A stretch of 64,000 nucleotides of DNA from Rahnella woolbedingensis (GTDB lineage Bacteria > Pseudomonadota > Gammaproteobacteria > Enterobacterales > Enterobacteriaceae): positions 20,388-84,387 of the forward strand of contig NZ_RAHH01000025.1 in NCBI RefSeq assembly GCF_003602095.1, in the 5' to 3' direction. The position numbers and the translations under genes were made by a program. The notes under the pieces were generated by a model, which worked only from the letters and a program-made list of their open reading frames with translations, made no database searches and was not told where the DNA came from. The stretch's first letter is position 1. The number at the start of each line of letters is the position of its first letter. Shown here piece after piece: positions 11,514 through 23,094 of this stretch.

Positions 11514-11894
11514 ATGCAGGCTTTACTCAGCAGACTTGTCAGCCGGATCCGCGTGGATCGAACCGGGGAAATCAGCCCCCGGACACGCGTGCCTGTGCCG
11601 GTAACAGACAGTCCGGACACCGAAGACCCTTCCTACTCCATGCAGGGCGGATTCATTGGGTTTGTCTTCTACTGGCTGGCGTTTGCGATCCCTTTTCTGG
11701 TTTACGGTTCCAATACCCTGTTTTTTCTGCTCTACACCTGGCCGTTCTTCCTGGCGCTGATGCCGGTTTCCGTGCTGATAGGCATTGCGCTCAGCATGTT
11801 CTTTGCCGGTGGCTGGTTTAAAACCTCTCTGGCCAGCGCTATCTGCATCATTGGTATGTTCTGGACAGTCTTCTCTTTCCTGTCTGGCTGGTGA
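11514..11894 (+). CDS. ygbE: DUF3561 inner-membrane protein (YgbE family)
   Basis: A 126-residue protein with a polar N-terminus of about 40 residues and three hydrophobic segments (GFVFYWLAFAIPFLVY, TLFFLLYTWPFFLALMPVSVLIGIAL, ASAICIIGMFWTVFSFL). It corresponds to E. coli YgbE by position (between cysC and ftsB) and topology. Function is unknown. The start at 11514 follows CAGGGA and avoids an upstream in-frame ATG with no ribosome binding site. Confidence 0.8.
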   Translation: MQALLSRLVSRIRVDRTGEISPRTRVPVPVTDSPDTEDPSYSMQGGFIGFVFYWLAFAIPFLVYGSNTLFFLLYTWPFFLALMPVSVLIGIALSMFFAGGWFKTSLASAICIIGMFWTVFSFLSGW

Positions 11895-12061
11895 CTTTTT
11901 CTGGCGGTTTTCCCTGCAAATTCCCTTCACGATGTAACCCATTGTGTCATTCTCACCCATAATTGCGTGCGTAAGTCTGATTCTCACCGGCATTTACCCT
12001 GCCGCAGTGGAGTCAGAGGGAAAGTTGTGGGATGATTGTCCAGCTTTTTTAGGGGGCGGGG

Positions 12062-12382
12062 ATGGGCAAACTAACACTGCTATTACTGATTTTACTTGGC
12101 TGGCTACAGTATTCACTGTGGCTGGGTAAGAATGGTATTCACGATTATGTTCGTGTAAACGATGATGTTCAGGTGCAGCAAGGTAATAACGGCAAACTGA
12201 AATCACGTAATGATCAACTTTTCGCAGAAATCGACGATTTAAACGGCGGTCAGGAAGCGATCGAAGAACGCGCACGCAACGAACTGGGCATGATTAAACC
12301 CGGCGAGACTTTCTATCGTCTGGTGCCTGACAACAAACGTGCGCCGGGCAGCACCGTTTCGCAAAACAACCTGAATCAATAG
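12062..12382 (+). CDS. ftsB: Cell division protein FtsB
   Basis: FtsB is a bitopic membrane protein that joins FtsL and FtsQ in the divisome. The 106 residues show an N-terminal transmembrane helix ([19 protein letters not shown]) and then a coiled coil (residues about 30-70) with [23 protein letters not shown], a conserved family segment. A GGGGGCGGGG stretch lies just before the ATG. It is two bases upstream of ispD. Confidence 0.93.
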   Translation: MGKLTLLLLILLGWLQYSLWLGKNGIHDYVRVNDDVQVQQGNNGKLKSRNDQLFAEIDDLNGGQEAIEERARNELGMIKPGETFYRLVPDNKRAPGSTVSQNNLNQ

Positions 12383-12384
12383 CC

Positions 12385-13104
12385 ATGAGTCATACCGCAG
12401 TTTCCCTTCCACAGGTCATTGCCGTGATACCGGCTGCCGGAATTGGCAGCCGTATGCAGGCAGAATGTCCCAAGCAGTACCTTTCTGTCGGCGGTAATAC
12501 GTTGATAGAACACTCCATTCTCGCTTTACTGCAAAGCGGCAGAGTCAGCCAGGTCATTGTGGCGTTAAGTCCGCACGACACTCAGTTCTCACAACTTCCC
12601 ATTGCCCGCGATCCGCGTATCCGCGTGGTGGAAGGCGGTGCTGAACGGGCTGAATCGGTCATGGCCGGACTGGATGTCGCCGGTGACCGCGGCTGGGTGC
12701 TGGTGCATGACGCCGCGCGCCCGTGTCTGCATCCGGACGACCTCAATAATCTGCTGGCGATCACCGCTACCAGTAAAGTCGGCGGGATCCTCGCCGCACC
12801 TGTGCGCGACACCATGAAACGGGGCGAACCCGGTGTGGCGGCCATTGCGCATACGGTCGACCGTCAGGATCTTTGGCATGCGCTGACGCCACAATTTTTC
12901 CCGCTCGAATTACTGAAAATCTGCCTGCGCCGTGCGCTCAATGAAGGTGCGGTGGTCACAGATGAAGCTTCTGCAATGGAATATTGCGGGTTTCATCCTA
13001 TGCTGATCCCGGCACGGGCCGATAATATTAAAGTCACCCGGCCAGAAGATCTGGCGCTGGCAGAATTCTATTTAACCCGCTTATCCCAGAAGGAGAACGC
13101 ATAA
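12385..13104 (+). CDS. ispD: 2-C-methyl-D-erythritol 4-phosphate cytidylyltransferase
   Basis: IspD makes CDP-methylerythritol in the MEP isoprenoid pathway. The nucleotide-binding loop [18 protein letters not shown] is near residue 16, and HDAARPC and [10 protein letters not shown] are also typical. Length is 239 residues. Its stop overlaps the ispF start by one base, indicating translational coupling. Confidence 0.96.
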   Translation: MSHTAVSLPQVIAVIPAAGIGSRMQAECPKQYLSVGGNTLIEHSILALLQSGRVSQVIVALSPHDTQFSQLPIARDPRIRVVEGGAERAESVMAGLDVAGDRGWVLVHDAARPCLHPDDLNNLLAITATSKVGGILAAPVRDTMKRGEPGVAAIAHTVDRQDLWHALTPQFFPLELLKICLRRALNEGAVVTDEASAMEYCGFHPMLIPARADNIKVTRPEDLALAEFYLTRLSQKENA

Positions 13105-13577
13105 TGCGTATCGGTCACGGTTTTGATGTACATAAGTTTGGCGGCGAAGGCCCGCTGGTGATCGGTGGTGTGCGTATCCCTTATCCGCAGGGTTTACTGG
13201 CGCATTCTGACGGCGATGTGGCGCTGCACGCGGCCACTGACGCACTGCTCGGTGCAGCCGCACTGGGTGATATCGGCAAGCTTTTCCCGGATACCGATCC
13301 GGCATTCAAAGGCGCTGACAGCCGTGAACTGCTGCGCGAAGCCTATCGCCGCATCCGCGCGAAAGGCTACAAGCTGGGCAATCTGGATATCACGATCATT
13401 GCACAGGCACCGAAAATGGCACCGCACATCCCGCAGATGCGTGTGTTTCTGGCCGAAGATTTGCAATGTCATATGGACGACGTCAATGTGAAAGCTACCA
13501 CTACCGAACAGCTGGGCTTTACCGGGCGCGGCGAAGGTATTGCCTGCGAAGCCGTTGCTTTGCTGATTAAGGAATGA
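13104..13577 (+). CDS. ispF: 2-C-methyl-D-erythritol 2,4-cyclodiphosphate synthase
   Basis: IspF forms the cyclic diphosphate in the MEP pathway. Zinc ligands Asp8 and His10 (GFDVHKFG) and His42 ([12 protein letters not shown]) are present, as is the C-terminal [15 protein letters not shown]. The protein is 157 residues and acts as a trimer. It is coupled to ispD and followed by truD. Confidence 0.96.
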   Translation: MRIGHGFDVHKFGGEGPLVIGGVRIPYPQGLLAHSDGDVALHAATDALLGAAALGDIGKLFPDTDPAFKGADSRELLREAYRRIRAKGYKLGNLDITIIAQAPKMAPHIPQMRVFLAEDLQCHMDDVNVKATTTEQLGFTGRGEGIACEAVALLIKE

Positions 13578-13596
13578 TGTTGTGGAAGATTACCGC

Positions 13597-14646
13597 ATGA
13601 TAGATATGTCCCGTCTCACCTGGTTACTGGGCGAACCTGTCGCCACCGGCCAGCTGAAAGCCAATCCGGAAGACTTTATTGTCGAAGAGGATCTGGGCTT
13701 TGAGCCGGACGGAGAAGGTGAACATCTGTTGGTGCGGATCCGCAAAAATGGCTGCAACACGCAATTCGTCGCCGAGCAACTGGCGAGATTCGCCAAAGTG
13801 CATCCGCGCGACGTCAGTTATGCCGGTCTCAAGGACCGCCATGCGGTCACCGAACAATGGTTTTGCCTGCATCTGCCGGGCAAGGCTGACCCTGATTTAA
13901 GCCAGTTTGACCTCGAAGGCTGCGAAGTGGTTCGCGCCTCCCGCCATCGCAAAAAAATGCGTATCGGTACGCTGAAAGGCAATGCGTTTACGCTGGTGCT
14001 GCGACAGATAAGTGATATCGCTAACGTCGAAGCACGTCTGGAAAAAATCACCCAACAGGGCGTGCCGAACTATTTCGGTACCCAGCGCTTTGGTCGTGGT
14101 GGCAATAATCTGGTGCAGGCGAAACGCTGGGCGACCAACGAAGCGCGTCCGAAAGAACGCGCTAAGCGCAGCTTCTATCTTTCCGCCAGCCGCAGCGCGA
14201 TGTTCAATATCGTCGCCAGTCAGCGTCTGGCAGAAGGCACCGTCCGTCAGCCGATGCTGGGCGACGCTTTGCAACTGAGCGGGCGCGGCAGCTGGTTTGT
14301 GGCAAAAGCTGAAGAGTTTGAATCGCTGCAACCTCGCGTTGAAAGTGGTGAATTGCTGGTGACGGCGCCTTTACCGGGTGACGGCCCGCTGGGCACGCTT
14401 GAAGATGCTGAAGCATTCGAACAAACCTGTCTCAGCGATCAGATGGATTTGCTGTCACTGCTCAAACGTGAACGGGTGGAACCTGCGCGCCGCGCCATTA
14501 TGCTGCAACCTTTGCAAATGCAATGGCAGCGCTGGGATGACGTCACTCTGGAACTCAAATTCTGGCTACCGGCCGGCAGTTATGCCACCAGCGTGGTGCG
14601 TGAACTGATGAATCTGGATGAAGCTGATGCGGATATTACTGAGTAA
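13597..14646 (+). CDS. truD: tRNA pseudouridine(13) synthase
   Basis: TruD modifies U13 of tRNA-Glu. The 349-residue protein has [23 protein letters not shown] near the N-terminus, the catalytic-Asp motif [15 protein letters not shown] (Asp near residue 80), NYFGTQRFG, and [13 protein letters not shown] at the end. I chose ATG 13597 (MIDMSRL), preceded by GGAAG; a GTG 15 bases upstream is possible. The 3' end overlaps surE by 20 bases. Confidence 0.94.
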   Translation: MIDMSRLTWLLGEPVATGQLKANPEDFIVEEDLGFEPDGEGEHLLVRIRKNGCNTQFVAEQLARFAKVHPRDVSYAGLKDRHAVTEQWFCLHLPGKADPDLSQFDLEGCEVVRASRHRKKMRIGTLKGNAFTLVLRQISDIANVEARLEKITQQGVPNYFGTQRFGRGGNNLVQAKRWATNEARPKERAKRSFYLSASRSAMFNIVASQRLAEGTVRQPMLGDALQLSGRGSWFVAKAEEFESLQPRVESGELLVTAPLPGDGPLGTLEDAEAFEQTCLSDQMDLLSLLKRERVEPARRAIMLQPLQMQWQRWDDVTLELKFWLPAGSYATSVVRELMNLDEADADITE

Positions 14647-15391
14647 CGACGACGGCGTTCTGGCTCCGGGCATACAAGCGCTGGCGTCTGCGCTGCGTGA
14701 GTTTGCCGATGTGAAGCTGGTGGCCCCTGACCGTAACCGCAGCGGCGCGTCAAACGCGCTGACGCTGGACGGCCCGTTGCGTATTCAGTCTTACCCCAAC
14801 GGTGATACTGCGGTGATTAACGGTACGCCGACCGACTGCGTGTATCTCGGCGTGAATACGCTGATGCGCCCGAAGCCGGATATCGTGGTCTCTGGCATTA
14901 ATGCCGGGCCAAATCTGGGCGACGACGTGATTTACTCCGGCACGGTCGCCGCAGCGATGGAAGGCCGTCATCTGGGCTTTCCTGCGCTGGCGGTCTCGCT
15001 GGACGGACATCAGCATTACGACACGGCGGCGATCATCACCTGCCGTATCCTCAGGGCACTGGCGCGTGAGCCTTTGCGTACTGGCAAAATTCTGAATATT
15101 AACGTCCCGGATTTGCCGCTTTCGCAGGTTTTAGGCATCAAGGTAACGCGTTGCGGTAGCCGTCATCCGGCTGAGCAGGTATTTTGTCAGCAGGATCCGC
15201 GCGGTCAGGACTTGTACTGGATTGGCCCGCCGGGCGATAAGTTTGATGTCGCACCTGATACTGATTTTGCTGCCGTCGCGCAAGGTTATGTTTCAGTGAC
15301 GCCACTTCAGGTGGATTTAACCGCCTATGCGGCTCAGGATGTCGTGGTCTCATGGTTGGAAAAGGCCGGGGTGAGCGCGAATGGTGAATAA
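14627..15391 (+). CDS. surE: 5'/3'-nucleotidase SurE
   Basis: SurE is a metal-dependent nucleoside monophosphatase linked to stationary-phase survival. The N-terminus [15 protein letters not shown] carries the metal-binding Asp pair, and [20 protein letters not shown] is the second signature. Length is 254 residues. ATG 14627 is preferred to 14618 because the protein then begins exactly as its homologues do. It overlaps truD upstream and pcm downstream. Confidence 0.95.
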   Translation: MRILLSNDDGVLAPGIQALASALREFADVKLVAPDRNRSGASNALTLDGPLRIQSYPNGDTAVINGTPTDCVYLGVNTLMRPKPDIVVSGINAGPNLGDDVIYSGTVAAAMEGRHLGFPALAVSLDGHQHYDTAAIITCRILRALAREPLRTGKILNINVPDLPLSQVLGIKVTRCGSRHPAEQVFCQQDPRGQDLYWIGPPGDKFDVAPDTDFAAVAQGYVSVTPLQVDLTAYAAQDVVVSWLEKAGVSANGE

Positions 15392-16007
15392 GCCGATGTA
15401 CAACCTGCTGGAACAGCTGCGCCAGCAGGGCATTCATGATGAAAAACTGCTGCATGCCATCGAGTCCGTGCCGCGTGAGCGGTTCGTCGATGAGGCGTTT
15501 CAACATAAAGCTTACGAAAATACCGCGTTGCCAATTGGCTCCGGCCAGACCATTTCTCAGCCTTATACCGTAGCGAGAATGACTGAGCTGCTGCGCCTTG
15601 AGCCTTCTTCGCGGGTGCTTGAAATTGGCACCGGTTCTGGCTATCAGACCGCCATTCTGGCGCATCTGGTGGAGCATGTTTTCTCGGTTGAGCGCATCAA
15701 GGGATTGCAATGGCAGGCGAAACGACGCCTCAAGCAACTCGATTTGCATAATGTCTCGACCCGTCATGGTGACGGCTGGCAGGGCTGGCCTTCGCGTGGC
15801 CCGTTTGACGCCATTATTGTCACCGCCGCACCACCTGAAATACCTCAAGATTTACTGCAACAACTCGATGATGGCGGGGTATTAATCCTGCCTGTGGGCG
15901 AAGAAAATCAGACACTGCAACGGATCACCCGTCGTGGTGATGAGTTTGTCGCAGAAAACATCGAAGCCGTTCGTTTTGTCCCGCTGGTGAAAGGCGAACT
16001 CGCCTGA
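15381..16007 (+). CDS. pcm: Protein-L-isoaspartate O-methyltransferase
   Basis: Pcm methylates isoaspartyl residues so damaged proteins can be repaired. The SAM-binding motif [15 protein letters not shown] is near residue 80, [10 protein letters not shown] lies before it, and AAPPEIP and [10 protein letters not shown] are family motifs. Length of 208 residues equals the E. coli protein. It overlaps surE by 11 bases. Confidence 0.96.
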   Translation: MVNKPMYNLLEQLRQQGIHDEKLLHAIESVPRERFVDEAFQHKAYENTALPIGSGQTISQPYTVARMTELLRLEPSSRVLEIGTGSGYQTAILAHLVEHVFSVERIKGLQWQAKRRLKQLDLHNVSTRHGDGWQGWPSRGPFDAIIVTAAPPEIPQDLLQQLDDGGVLILPVGEENQTLQRITRRGDEFVAENIEAVRFVPLVKGELA

Positions 16008-16249
16008 AACCGGTGATGCGCCTGAGCCTTCAGGACTAACTCCTTAAAATTTAAATACAACTGTTATATGGTGCTGTACTGGCGATGTTGATAGCATCCA
16101 CTACAGTTTTTTATGGCACAGCGGCATTCGGGCGAAGACCTGAATGAGCATGTTGCCTGCCCGCACCGTGTCCGATGACACGAAAAGCGCCAGCTGGCGC
16201 GGTGTGCGAGGTTAAAGAGATATTCTGAGATTGCCGTAACGGGGGAAAT

Positions 16250-17272
16250 ATGAGCACGGGAAGCCCAATAAAAACTTTAGGCCGCATTGCAGTGTGTACG
16301 TTTATCAGTGCCTGGATGGCGGGATGTACCAACACTTCAACCACATCCGCACCGATCAGCAGCGTCAATGGCGGTGGTAACAGTGGCAATGCCAGTCAGA
16401 ATACTCTGAATTCCGCTCCGCAAATGGCACCTGCTGTCGGCTCTGGTGGACACATTGTGTACAACCGCAGCTACAACGCCATCCCTAAGGGAAGCTATAG
16501 CGGCAGTACCTATCAGGTGAAGCGTGGTGACACCCTGTTTTACATTGCCTGGATCACCGGCAATGACTTCCGTGACCTGGCCGCGCGCAATAATATCCCT
16601 GCGCCATACAGCCTTGAAGTCGGGCAGACAGTCCAGATAAATAACGTCTCTTCTGCGACCAGTTCGAGCAGTACGACAGCCGTCACAGATGCCACAAATG
16701 GCGGTGTTCCTAAAGTTCCTACAGGGGGAATGCTCACAGGTTCTGTGGTTGCATCTCAACCAACTACCACGTATTCTGATGCTTCTGGTAAACAGAATGT
16801 AGGTAAGATGTTGCCTACATCAGGTGCAGTTACTACCACCACAACACCTGTTGCTGTAGCCAGCACTCCCGTCGCCACCTCTGCAAATAATGGCGGTCCG
16901 GTTTCCTCTTGGAAATGGCCGACTGACGGGAAAATTATCGATAATTTCTCAGCTTCTGAAGGGGGAAATAAGGGGATCGATATCGCTGGTTCGCGTGGAC
17001 AGTCTGTCGTAGCAACCGCCTCGGGGCGTGTGGTTTACGCGGGTAATGCTCTTCGCGGTTACGGTAATCTGATCATCATTAAACACAATGATGATTACCT
17101 GAGCGCCTATGCACATAACGATACAATGCTGGTCCGGGAACAACAAGAAGTGCAGGCGGGACAAAAAATAGCGACTATGGGTAGCACCGGAACCAGTTCA
17201 GTAAGATTGCATTTTGAAATTCGTTACAAGGGGAAATCCGTAAACCCGCTGCGTTATCTTCCGCAGCGATAA
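16250..17272 (+). CDS. nlpD: Amidase activator lipoprotein NlpD
   Basis: NlpD is an outer-membrane lipoprotein that activates the cell-splitting amidase AmiC at the septum. The lipobox MAGC places the lipidated cysteine at residue 26. A LysM domain ([17 protein letters not shown], near residue 88) and a long Thr/Ser/Val-rich linker follow. The C-terminal LytM domain is degenerate: KGIDIA and RLHFEIRY lack the zinc-binding histidines of active peptidases, as expected for an activator. In relatives the main rpoS promoter lies inside nlpD; I cannot place it here by eye. Confidence 0.94.
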   Translation: MSTGSPIKTLGRIAVCTFISAWMAGCTNTSTTSAPISSVNGGGNSGNASQNTLNSAPQMAPAVGSGGHIVYNRSYNAIPKGSYSGSTYQVKRGDTLFYIAWITGNDFRDLAARNNIPAPYSLEVGQTVQINNVSSATSSSSTTAVTDATNGGVPKVPTGGMLTGSVVASQPTTTYSDASGKQNVGKMLPTSGAVTTTTTPVAVASTPVATSANNGGPVSSWKWPTDGKIIDNFSASEGGNKGIDIAGSRGQSVVATASGRVVYAGNALRGYGNLIIIKHNDDYLSAYAHNDTMLVREQQEVQAGQKIATMGSTGTSSVRLHFEIRYKGKSVNPLRYLPQR

Positions 17273-17323
17273 ATCGGGGCAGAGCATTGATTCTGCCCTC
17301 GGGACCACGGGTAGGAGCAGCTT

Positions 17324-18310
17324 ATGAGTCAGAATACGCTGAAAGTTAACGAGTTACATGATGATGTAGATTTCGATGAGAACAGCGCTGAAGCCTTTGA
17401 CGAGAAAGCAGTAGTCGAAGAGACTGCCGACAACGATGCAGAAGAAGAATTGTTGTCGCAGGCTGTAAGCCAGAGAGTGCTGGACGCCACTCAACTGTAC
17501 CTCGGTGAAATCGGTTATTCCCCTCTGCTTACCGCAGAAGAGGAAGTTTATTTTGCACGTCGCGCGCTGCGGGGAGATGTTCCTTCCCGCCGCCGTATGA
17601 TTGAAAGTAATCTGCGTTTAGTGGTTAAGATTGCCCGCCGCTACAGTAATCGCGGTCTGGCACTGCTGGATTTGATCGAGGAAGGCAACCTGGGTCTGAT
17701 CCGTGCGGTTGAAAAATTCGACCCTGAGCGCGGCTTCCGTTTCTCTACCTATGCAACATGGTGGATCCGTCAGACAATTGAACGGGCGATCATGAATCAA
17801 ACCCGTACTATTCGTCTGCCGATTCACATCGTTAAAGAACTGAACGTTTATCTGCGTACCGCACGTGAACTTGCACATAAACTGGACCATGAGCCGAGCG
17901 CTGAAGAGATTGCTGAGCAACTCGACAAGCCGGTACATGACGTCAGCCGTATGTTGCGCCTTAATGAACGCATTACTTCTGTTGATACCCCGTTGGGTGG
18001 TGACTCAGAGAAAGCGTTGTTAGACATTCTGGCGGATGAAAAAGACAACGGCCCGGAAGACACCACACAAGACGACGATATGAAACAGAGTATCGTGAAG
18101 TGGTTATTCGAGTTGAATGCAAAACAGCGTGAAGTTCTGGCGCGTCGTTTCGGCCTGTTAGGCTATGAAGCAGCGACGCTGGAAGATGTAGGCCGTGAAA
18201 TTGGTCTGACACGTGAACGTGTTCGTCAGATTCAGGTTGAAGGTTTGCGTCGCCTGCGTGAAATCTTGCAGGGGCAAGGACTGAGCATCGAAGCACTGTT
18301 CCGCGAGTAA
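17324..18310 (+). CDS. rpoS: RNA polymerase sigma factor RpoS (sigma-38)
   Basis: RpoS directs general stress and stationary-phase transcription. The 328 residues show an acidic N-terminus, region 1.2 ([28 protein letters not shown]), region 2 ([42 protein letters not shown]), region 3, and region 4 with the helix-turn-helix [28 protein letters not shown]. It is directly downstream of nlpD and convergent with mutS. Confidence 0.97.
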   Translation: MSQNTLKVNELHDDVDFDENSAEAFDEKAVVEETADNDAEEELLSQAVSQRVLDATQLYLGEIGYSPLLTAEEEVYFARRALRGDVPSRRRMIESNLRLVVKIARRYSNRGLALLDLIEEGNLGLIRAVEKFDPERGFRFSTYATWWIRQTIERAIMNQTRTIRLPIHIVKELNVYLRTARELAHKLDHEPSAEEIAEQLDKPVHDVSRMLRLNERITSVDTPLGGDSEKALLDILADEKDNGPEDTTQDDDMKQSIVKWLFELNAKQREVLARRFGLLGYEAATLEDVGREIGLTRERVRQIQVEGLRRLREILQGQGLSIEALFRE

Positions 18311-18362
18311 CTGACGCGTAAAACAGTCGCTGCATCATGCATGATCAGTAAGAACGAAAATA

Positions 18363-18390
18363 AAAACGGTGAGTTAATACTCACCGTTTT
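18363..18390. terminator. Bidirectional terminator between rpoS and mutS
   Basis: Stem AAAACGGTGAGT / ACTCACCGTTTT with a four-base loop, an A run on the left and T run on the right, between convergent genes. Confidence 0.9.
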
Positions 18391-18419
18391 TTATGCGCGC
18401 TGATCAGGCCTGCAGGCAC

Positions 18420-20996
18420 TTACACCATGTCTTTCAGACGATAGATCCACTCCAGCGCCTGACGTGGCGACAACGAATCCGCATCCAGCGCCTCCAGTGC
18501 TTCGACCGCCGGAGACACTTCTTCGGTCAGCAATGCCAGCTGCGGGCCATCGACTTTGCTGGCGGCGGCGTTATTGGACAACGTCTCCAGCTCTTTCAGT
18601 TTCTGGCGCGCACGCTTTATCACGTCACGTGGCACACCCGCCAGCGCCGCAACCGCCAGACCGTAACTCTTGCTGGCTGCACCGTCCTGCACGCTGTGCA
18701 TAAAGGCGATAGTATCACCGTGTTCGATGGCATCCAGGTGCACGTTCACCGTGCCTTCCATTTTTTCCGGCAGCGTGGTCAGTTCAAAGTAATGGGTTGC
18801 GAACAACGTCATGGCCTTAATGCGGCTTGCGAGGTTTTCTGCGCAAGCCCATGCCAGCGACAGTCCATCATAGGTTGATGTCCCGCGCCCGATTTCATCC
18901 ATCAGTACCAGACTGTTTTCGGTCGCATTGTGCAGGATATTCGCGGTCTCGGTCATTTCCACCATGAAGGTCGAACGCCCGGAAGCCAGATCGTCTGCCG
19001 CTCCGACACGGGTGAAGATGCGATCCACCGGTCCGATGATGGATGTCTCTGCCGGAACATAGCTGCCGATGTGCGCCATCAGGACGATCAGAGCCGCCTG
19101 ACGCATATAGGTACTTTTACCGCCCATGTTCGGACCGGTAATGATCAGCATCCGTCGCGCCGGAGACATGTTCAGCGGATTAGAGATAAAGGGTTCGCTC
19201 AGCACCTGCTCAACCACCGGATGGCGGCCACCGGTAATATTAATACCTGGTTTTTCACTCATGGTCGGACAGGCGTAATTGAGCGTATAAGCACGTTCCG
19301 CCAGATTGCTCAGCACGTCCAGTTCGGCCAGCGCGCTGGCGCTTTGCTGCAAGGCGGACAGATGCGGCATCAGCAGGTCGAACAGTTCTTCGTACAGCGC
19401 TTTTTCCAGAGACAGCGCTTTGCCTTTGGAGGTCAGTACTTTGTCTTCGTACTCTTTCAGCTCAGGAATGATGTAGCGTTCAGCATTTTTCAGCGTCTGG
19501 CGGCGAACGTAATGAATTGGCACCAGATGGCTCTGACCGCGGCTCACCTGAATGTAATAACCGTGAACGCCGTTGAATCCGACTTTCAGCGTGTCCAGCC
19601 CCAGCTTTTCACGCTCACGGATCTCCAGGCGATCGAGATAATCCGTCGCGCCGTCTGCCAGCGCGCGCCACTCATCCAGCTCTGTGTTGTAACCCGGTGC
19701 TATCACGCCACCGTCACGCACCAGAACCGGCGGCGCTTCGACGACGGCGCGTTCAAGCAGTTCCACCAGTTCGGTAAAGTCACCGGTTTGTTCCACAAGT
19801 GTCTTTACATGCCCGGCTTCGGTTTCCTGCAAATTCTCGCGGATTTCCGGCAGTTGTTGCATGGCATGACGCATCCGGGCCAGATCCCGCGGACGTGCGC
19901 TGCGCAGAGCCAGACGCGCAAGAATACGCTCAAGATCGCCGACCTGACGCAGCACCGGCTGTAAATCGGCGGTGATATCCTGCAATGCGCCAATCGCCTG
20001 CTGACGATGGGTCAGCAGTTTGATATCGCGGCTCGGCATGTGGATCCAGCGTTTGAGCATACGGCTGCCCATCGGCGTCACGGCCTGATCCAGCACCGCT
20101 GCAAGCGTGTTTTCTACGCCACCTGCCAGATTTTGCGTCAGTTCCAGATTACGGCGCGTCGCCGCATCCATAATAATACCGTCCTGCTGGCGCTCCATGG
20201 TGACACCACGGATATGCGGCAGGGCAGTGCGCTGGGTATCTTTCACGTATTGCAGCAGACATCCGGCCGCACGCAGCGCCTGAGCAGCCTGCTCAACGCC
20301 GAAGCCGCTTAAATCACGGGTGCCAAATTGCAGATTAAGCTGCTGCTTCGCCGTTTCCAGCTCGAATTCCCACATCGGACGACGACGCAATCCGCGGCGG
20401 GAAGAAATCAGCGTCATGGCTTCAAAGCTTTCCGGATACAGTAATTCAGCCGGATTGGTGCGCTGTAATTCTGCTGCCATGGTTTCCAGATCGTCCGGCT
20501 GTGCCACACGGAAACGACCGGAGCTGATATCCAGCGTCGCATAGCCAAAGCCGCGCCCGTCCTGCCAGATCGCCGCCAGCAGGTTGTCATGGCGTTCGCT
20601 CAGCAGCGCTTCATCGCTGACGGTACCCGGCGTAACGATACGTACGACTTTACGCTCGACCGGCCCTTTGCTCAGCGCCGGATCACCAATCTGTTCCGCA
20701 ATCGCAACGGATTCACCGAGCTGCACCAGTTTCGCCAGATAGCCTTCCACCGCATGATAAGGCACGCCCGCCATTGGGATCGGCTCACCGGCAGAAGCAC
20801 CGCGTTTGGTCAGGGAGATGTCCATCAGCTGCGATGCGCGTTTCGCATCGTCATAAAACAGTTCGTAGAAGTCGCCCATACGATAAAACAGCAGAACTTC
20901 CGGGTTCTCTGCTTTAAGACGCAGGTACTGCTGCATCATCGGGGTGTGGGCATCCAGTCCGGTCATATTGTTTTGTTTTTCATTGAGTTGATTCAA
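18420..20996 (-). CDS. mutS: DNA mismatch repair protein MutS
   Basis: MutS recognises mispaired bases and recruits MutL. The mismatch-reading Phe-x-Glu is in [13 protein letters not shown] near residue 43. The ATPase domain has Walker [15 protein letters not shown], Walker [18 protein letters not shown] and signature [11 protein letters not shown]. Length is 858 residues (853 in E. coli). An alternative start is the internal [11 protein letters not shown], 10 codons in. It is convergent with rpoS and divergent from mltB. Confidence 0.97.
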   Translation of the reverse strand: MNQLNEKQNNMTGLDAHTPMMQQYLRLKAENPEVLLFYRMGDFYELFYDDAKRASQLMDISLTKRGASAGEPIPMAGVPYHAVEGYLAKLVQLGESVAIAEQIGDPALSKGPVERKVVRIVTPGTVSDEALLSERHDNLLAAIWQDGRGFGYATLDISSGRFRVAQPDDLETMAAELQRTNPAELLYPESFEAMTLISSRRGLRRRPMWEFELETAKQQLNLQFGTRDLSGFGVEQAAQALRAAGCLLQYVKDTQRTALPHIRGVTMERQQDGIIMDAATRRNLELTQNLAGGVENTLAAVLDQAVTPMGSRMLKRWIHMPSRDIKLLTHRQQAIGALQDITADLQPVLRQVGDLERILARLALRSARPRDLARMRHAMQQLPEIRENLQETEAGHVKTLVEQTGDFTELVELLERAVVEAPPVLVRDGGVIAPGYNTELDEWRALADGATDYLDRLEIREREKLGLDTLKVGFNGVHGYYIQVSRGQSHLVPIHYVRRQTLKNAERYIIPELKEYEDKVLTSKGKALSLEKALYEELFDLLMPHLSALQQSASALAELDVLSNLAERAYTLNYACPTMSEKPGINITGGRHPVVEQVLSEPFISNPLNMSPARRMLIITGPNMGGKSTYMRQAALIVLMAHIGSYVPAETSIIGPVDRIFTRVGAADDLASGRSTFMVEMTETANILHNATENSLVLMDEIGRGTSTYDGLSLAWACAENLASRIKAMTLFATHYFELTTLPEKMEGTVNVHLDAIEHGDTIAFMHSVQDGAASKSYGLAVAALAGVPRDVIKRARQKLKELETLSNNAAASKVDGPQLALLTEEVSPAVEALEALDADSLSPRQALEWIYRLKDMV

Positions 20997-21227
20997 TTTT
21001 AAATCATCCTGTTGGCGTATACCGCCTGGGGCAACGACTTTACAACGGATCCTAACGTGAGTAGAGCCAAAAAACTATGCTGCATTCTGAACTTGCGTAA
21101 CGTCGCGCAACTTATCCCAAAAAGTCACCTTCCCCCGAGTTGTAAAGACGGCGATTTTCAGTTTTTTCGGCTCTGATAATGCTCTACCATGTCGGCACCT
21201 CTTTTATTGCATGGTTACGGATATCCG

Positions 21228-22331
21228 ATGCGCCACCTGGCAGTCATTCTTCCCCTGGTTCTTACACTTTCTGCATGTAGCAGTCATAAGCCCGCGCCTC
21301 AGCCTGAAGGGCCGCGTAATCCTTTCTCTGATGGAAGAAATGCCAGCGCTAATACGGTGCCCGGCGGCGGTTTTCTGCTCCAGCCTGAGCATACCGGTGC
21401 CGCGCAGACCGGAGACTTTGCCTATGATCCGGCCATGAATCAGTTTGTTGACAAAATGGTGCGTGAGCACGGTTTTGACCGTCAGCAGCTGCATGATGTG
21501 TTGTCGCAAACCAAACGTCTGGGATTTGTATTACGACTAATGGATCAGCAGGCACCTTCCGGTCCGCCATCGACCGTGCCAAACGGCGCGTGGAACCGTT
21601 ATCGCAGCAAATTCATCACGCCGGATAACGTGCAAAATGGTGTGGTGTTCTGGAATCAATATCAGGATGCGTTGCAGCGTGCGGAGCAGGTCTATGGCGT
21701 GCCGCCGGAAATCATTGTCGGCATTATCGGCGTGGAAACCCGCTGGGGACGCGTAATGGGTAAAACCCGCATTATCGATGCGCTGGCGACCTTATCCTTT
21801 GCCTATCCGCGCCGTGCAGCGTATTTCTCCGGTGAACTGGAAACGTTCCTGCTGATGTCCCGTCGGGAAGGGGATGATCCGCTGAGTCTGCGCGGTTCCT
21901 TCGCCGGCGCAATGGGCTATGGCCAGTTTATGCCTTCTTCTTATAAAGATTATGCCGTGGACTTTAACGGCGATGGTCACGCCAACCTGTGGGATCCGGT
22001 TGATGCTATCGGCAGCGTCGCCAACTATTTCAAAGCCCATGGCTGGACCAAAGGCGCGCCCATCGCTGTTCCGGCAGCCGGACAGGCACCTTTGCTTGAA
22101 AACGGCTTCAAAACCAAATATCCGCTTTATACATTGAAGGCGGCAGGGCTGAGCCCGCTGGGTTCGCTCGGCAATTATCAGGAAGCGAGTCTGTTGCGCC
22201 TCGATATGGGCACCAACTACCAGTACTGGTACGGACTGCCGAACTTCTACACCATCACCCGTTACAACCACAGCGTGCATTATGCGATGGCGGTATGGCA
22301 GTTGGGTGAGGCGGTGAAAGCCGCGCGCTAA
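21228..22331 (+). CDS. mltB: Membrane-bound lytic murein transglycosylase B
   Basis: MltB is an outer-membrane lipoprotein that cleaves peptidoglycan to 1,6-anhydromuramyl products. With ATG 21228 the protein is 367 residues with lipobox LSAC (Cys17). The catalytic Glu is in IIGVETRWGRV and the family motif is GSFAGAMGYGQFMPSSYKDYAVDFNGDGHANLWDP. An upstream ATG at 21189 would put the signal peptide 13 residues inside and is less likely. Confidence 0.93.
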   Translation: MRHLAVILPLVLTLSACSSHKPAPQPEGPRNPFSDGRNASANTVPGGGFLLQPEHTGAAQTGDFAYDPAMNQFVDKMVREHGFDRQQLHDVLSQTKRLGFVLRLMDQQAPSGPPSTVPNGAWNRYRSKFITPDNVQNGVVFWNQYQDALQRAEQVYGVPPEIIVGIIGVETRWGRVMGKTRIIDALATLSFAYPRRAAYFSGELETFLLMSRREGDDPLSLRGSFAGAMGYGQFMPSSYKDYAVDFNGDGHANLWDPVDAIGSVANYFKAHGWTKGAPIAVPAAGQAPLLENGFKTKYPLYTLKAAGLSPLGSLGNYQEASLLRLDMGTNYQYWYGLPNFYTITRYNHSVHYAMAVWQLGEAVKAAR

Positions 22332-22352
22332 CGCCGGTTTGTTCAATATCTT

Positions 22353-22384
22353 AAGGGCTGCAATTTGTGGCCCTTCTTTTTTCT
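22353..22384 (+). terminator. Terminator after mltB
   Basis: Short stem AAGGGC / GCCCTT with an 11-base loop, followed by a T-rich run. Confidence 0.6.
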
Positions 22385-22492
22385 TTTCGTGCTAATTCTG
22401 AATGCATCGCGCAAAACGCTTCGCCGGGACTCACACACCGGAAGAGAAATGCTAACATCGGATGAGATTCGGATGACCAGCCAGGACGGAAT

Positions 22493-22987
22493 ATGAACGA
22501 AGAAAATTTACATGAATTGAGTGTGGAGATCGGTGCTGAGCTGAAAGCGCAGGGGTTGTGGATCACCTGTGCAGAGTCCTGCACCGGCGGTCTGATTGCC
22601 AAATCCATCACGGATATCGCTGGCAGCTCCGCCTGGTTCGATCGCGGATTTGTTACTTACAGCAATGCGGCCAAGCATGAATTGCTGGGCGTTGCTGAGA
22701 GCACGCTTGAACAGTATGGCGCGGTGAGCGAGCAGGTGGTGCATGAAATGGCGCAAGGCGTGTTGCACGCTGCGGGCGCTGATGTGGCCGTGTCAGTCAG
22801 CGGCATTGCCGGACCTGACGGCGGTTCTGCGGAAAAACCTGTCGGCACGGTCTGGTTTGGATTTGCCGGAAAAGACGGGCGCGTTCTGACGGCTAAACAG
22901 CAGTTTTCCGGCGACCGCGAAGCCGTTCGTTTGCAAGCTGCTGTTTTTTCACTACAAACGGCATTGCGTGAGTTTATTAAAAATTAG
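22493..22987 (+). CDS. pncC: Nicotinamide-nucleotide amidase (CinA C-terminal family)
   Basis: PncC (YgaD) deamidates nicotinamide mononucleotide for pyridine nucleotide salvage. The 164-residue stand-alone CinA_C domain has AESCTGGLIAKSITDIAGSSAWF, the catalytic Ser/Lys region near residue 30, and SGIAGPDGGSAEKPVGTVWFG. It sits just upstream of recA, the standard enterobacterial position. Confidence 0.93.
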   Translation: MNEENLHELSVEIGAELKAQGLWITCAESCTGGLIAKSITDIAGSSAWFDRGFVTYSNAAKHELLGVAESTLEQYGAVSEQVVHEMAQGVLHAAGADVAVSVSGIAGPDGGSAEKPVGTVWFGFAGKDGRVLTAKQQFSGDREAVRLQAAVFSLQTALREFIKN

Positions 22988-22993
22988 GCTTGA

Positions 22994-23013
22994 TACTGTA
23001 TGAGCATACAGTA
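22994..23013 (+). promoter_or_regulatory. LexA (SOS) box of recA
   Basis: TACTGTATGAGCATACAGTA keeps the CTGT-N8-ACAG core perfectly and lies 82 bases before the recA start, as in other enterobacteria. Confidence 0.93.
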
Positions 23014-23094
23014 TAATTACTGCCGATTACCTGTACACAAATTATATTCAGTGATGCGGGCGGGATGTTCCCCTGTATCAGACGAGGAGTAAAA

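Noticed and set aside
18930..19964. Plus-strand frame of 344 codons inside mutS
   Set aside because: Antisense shadow of mutS; composition is the reverse complement pattern and no motif was seen.
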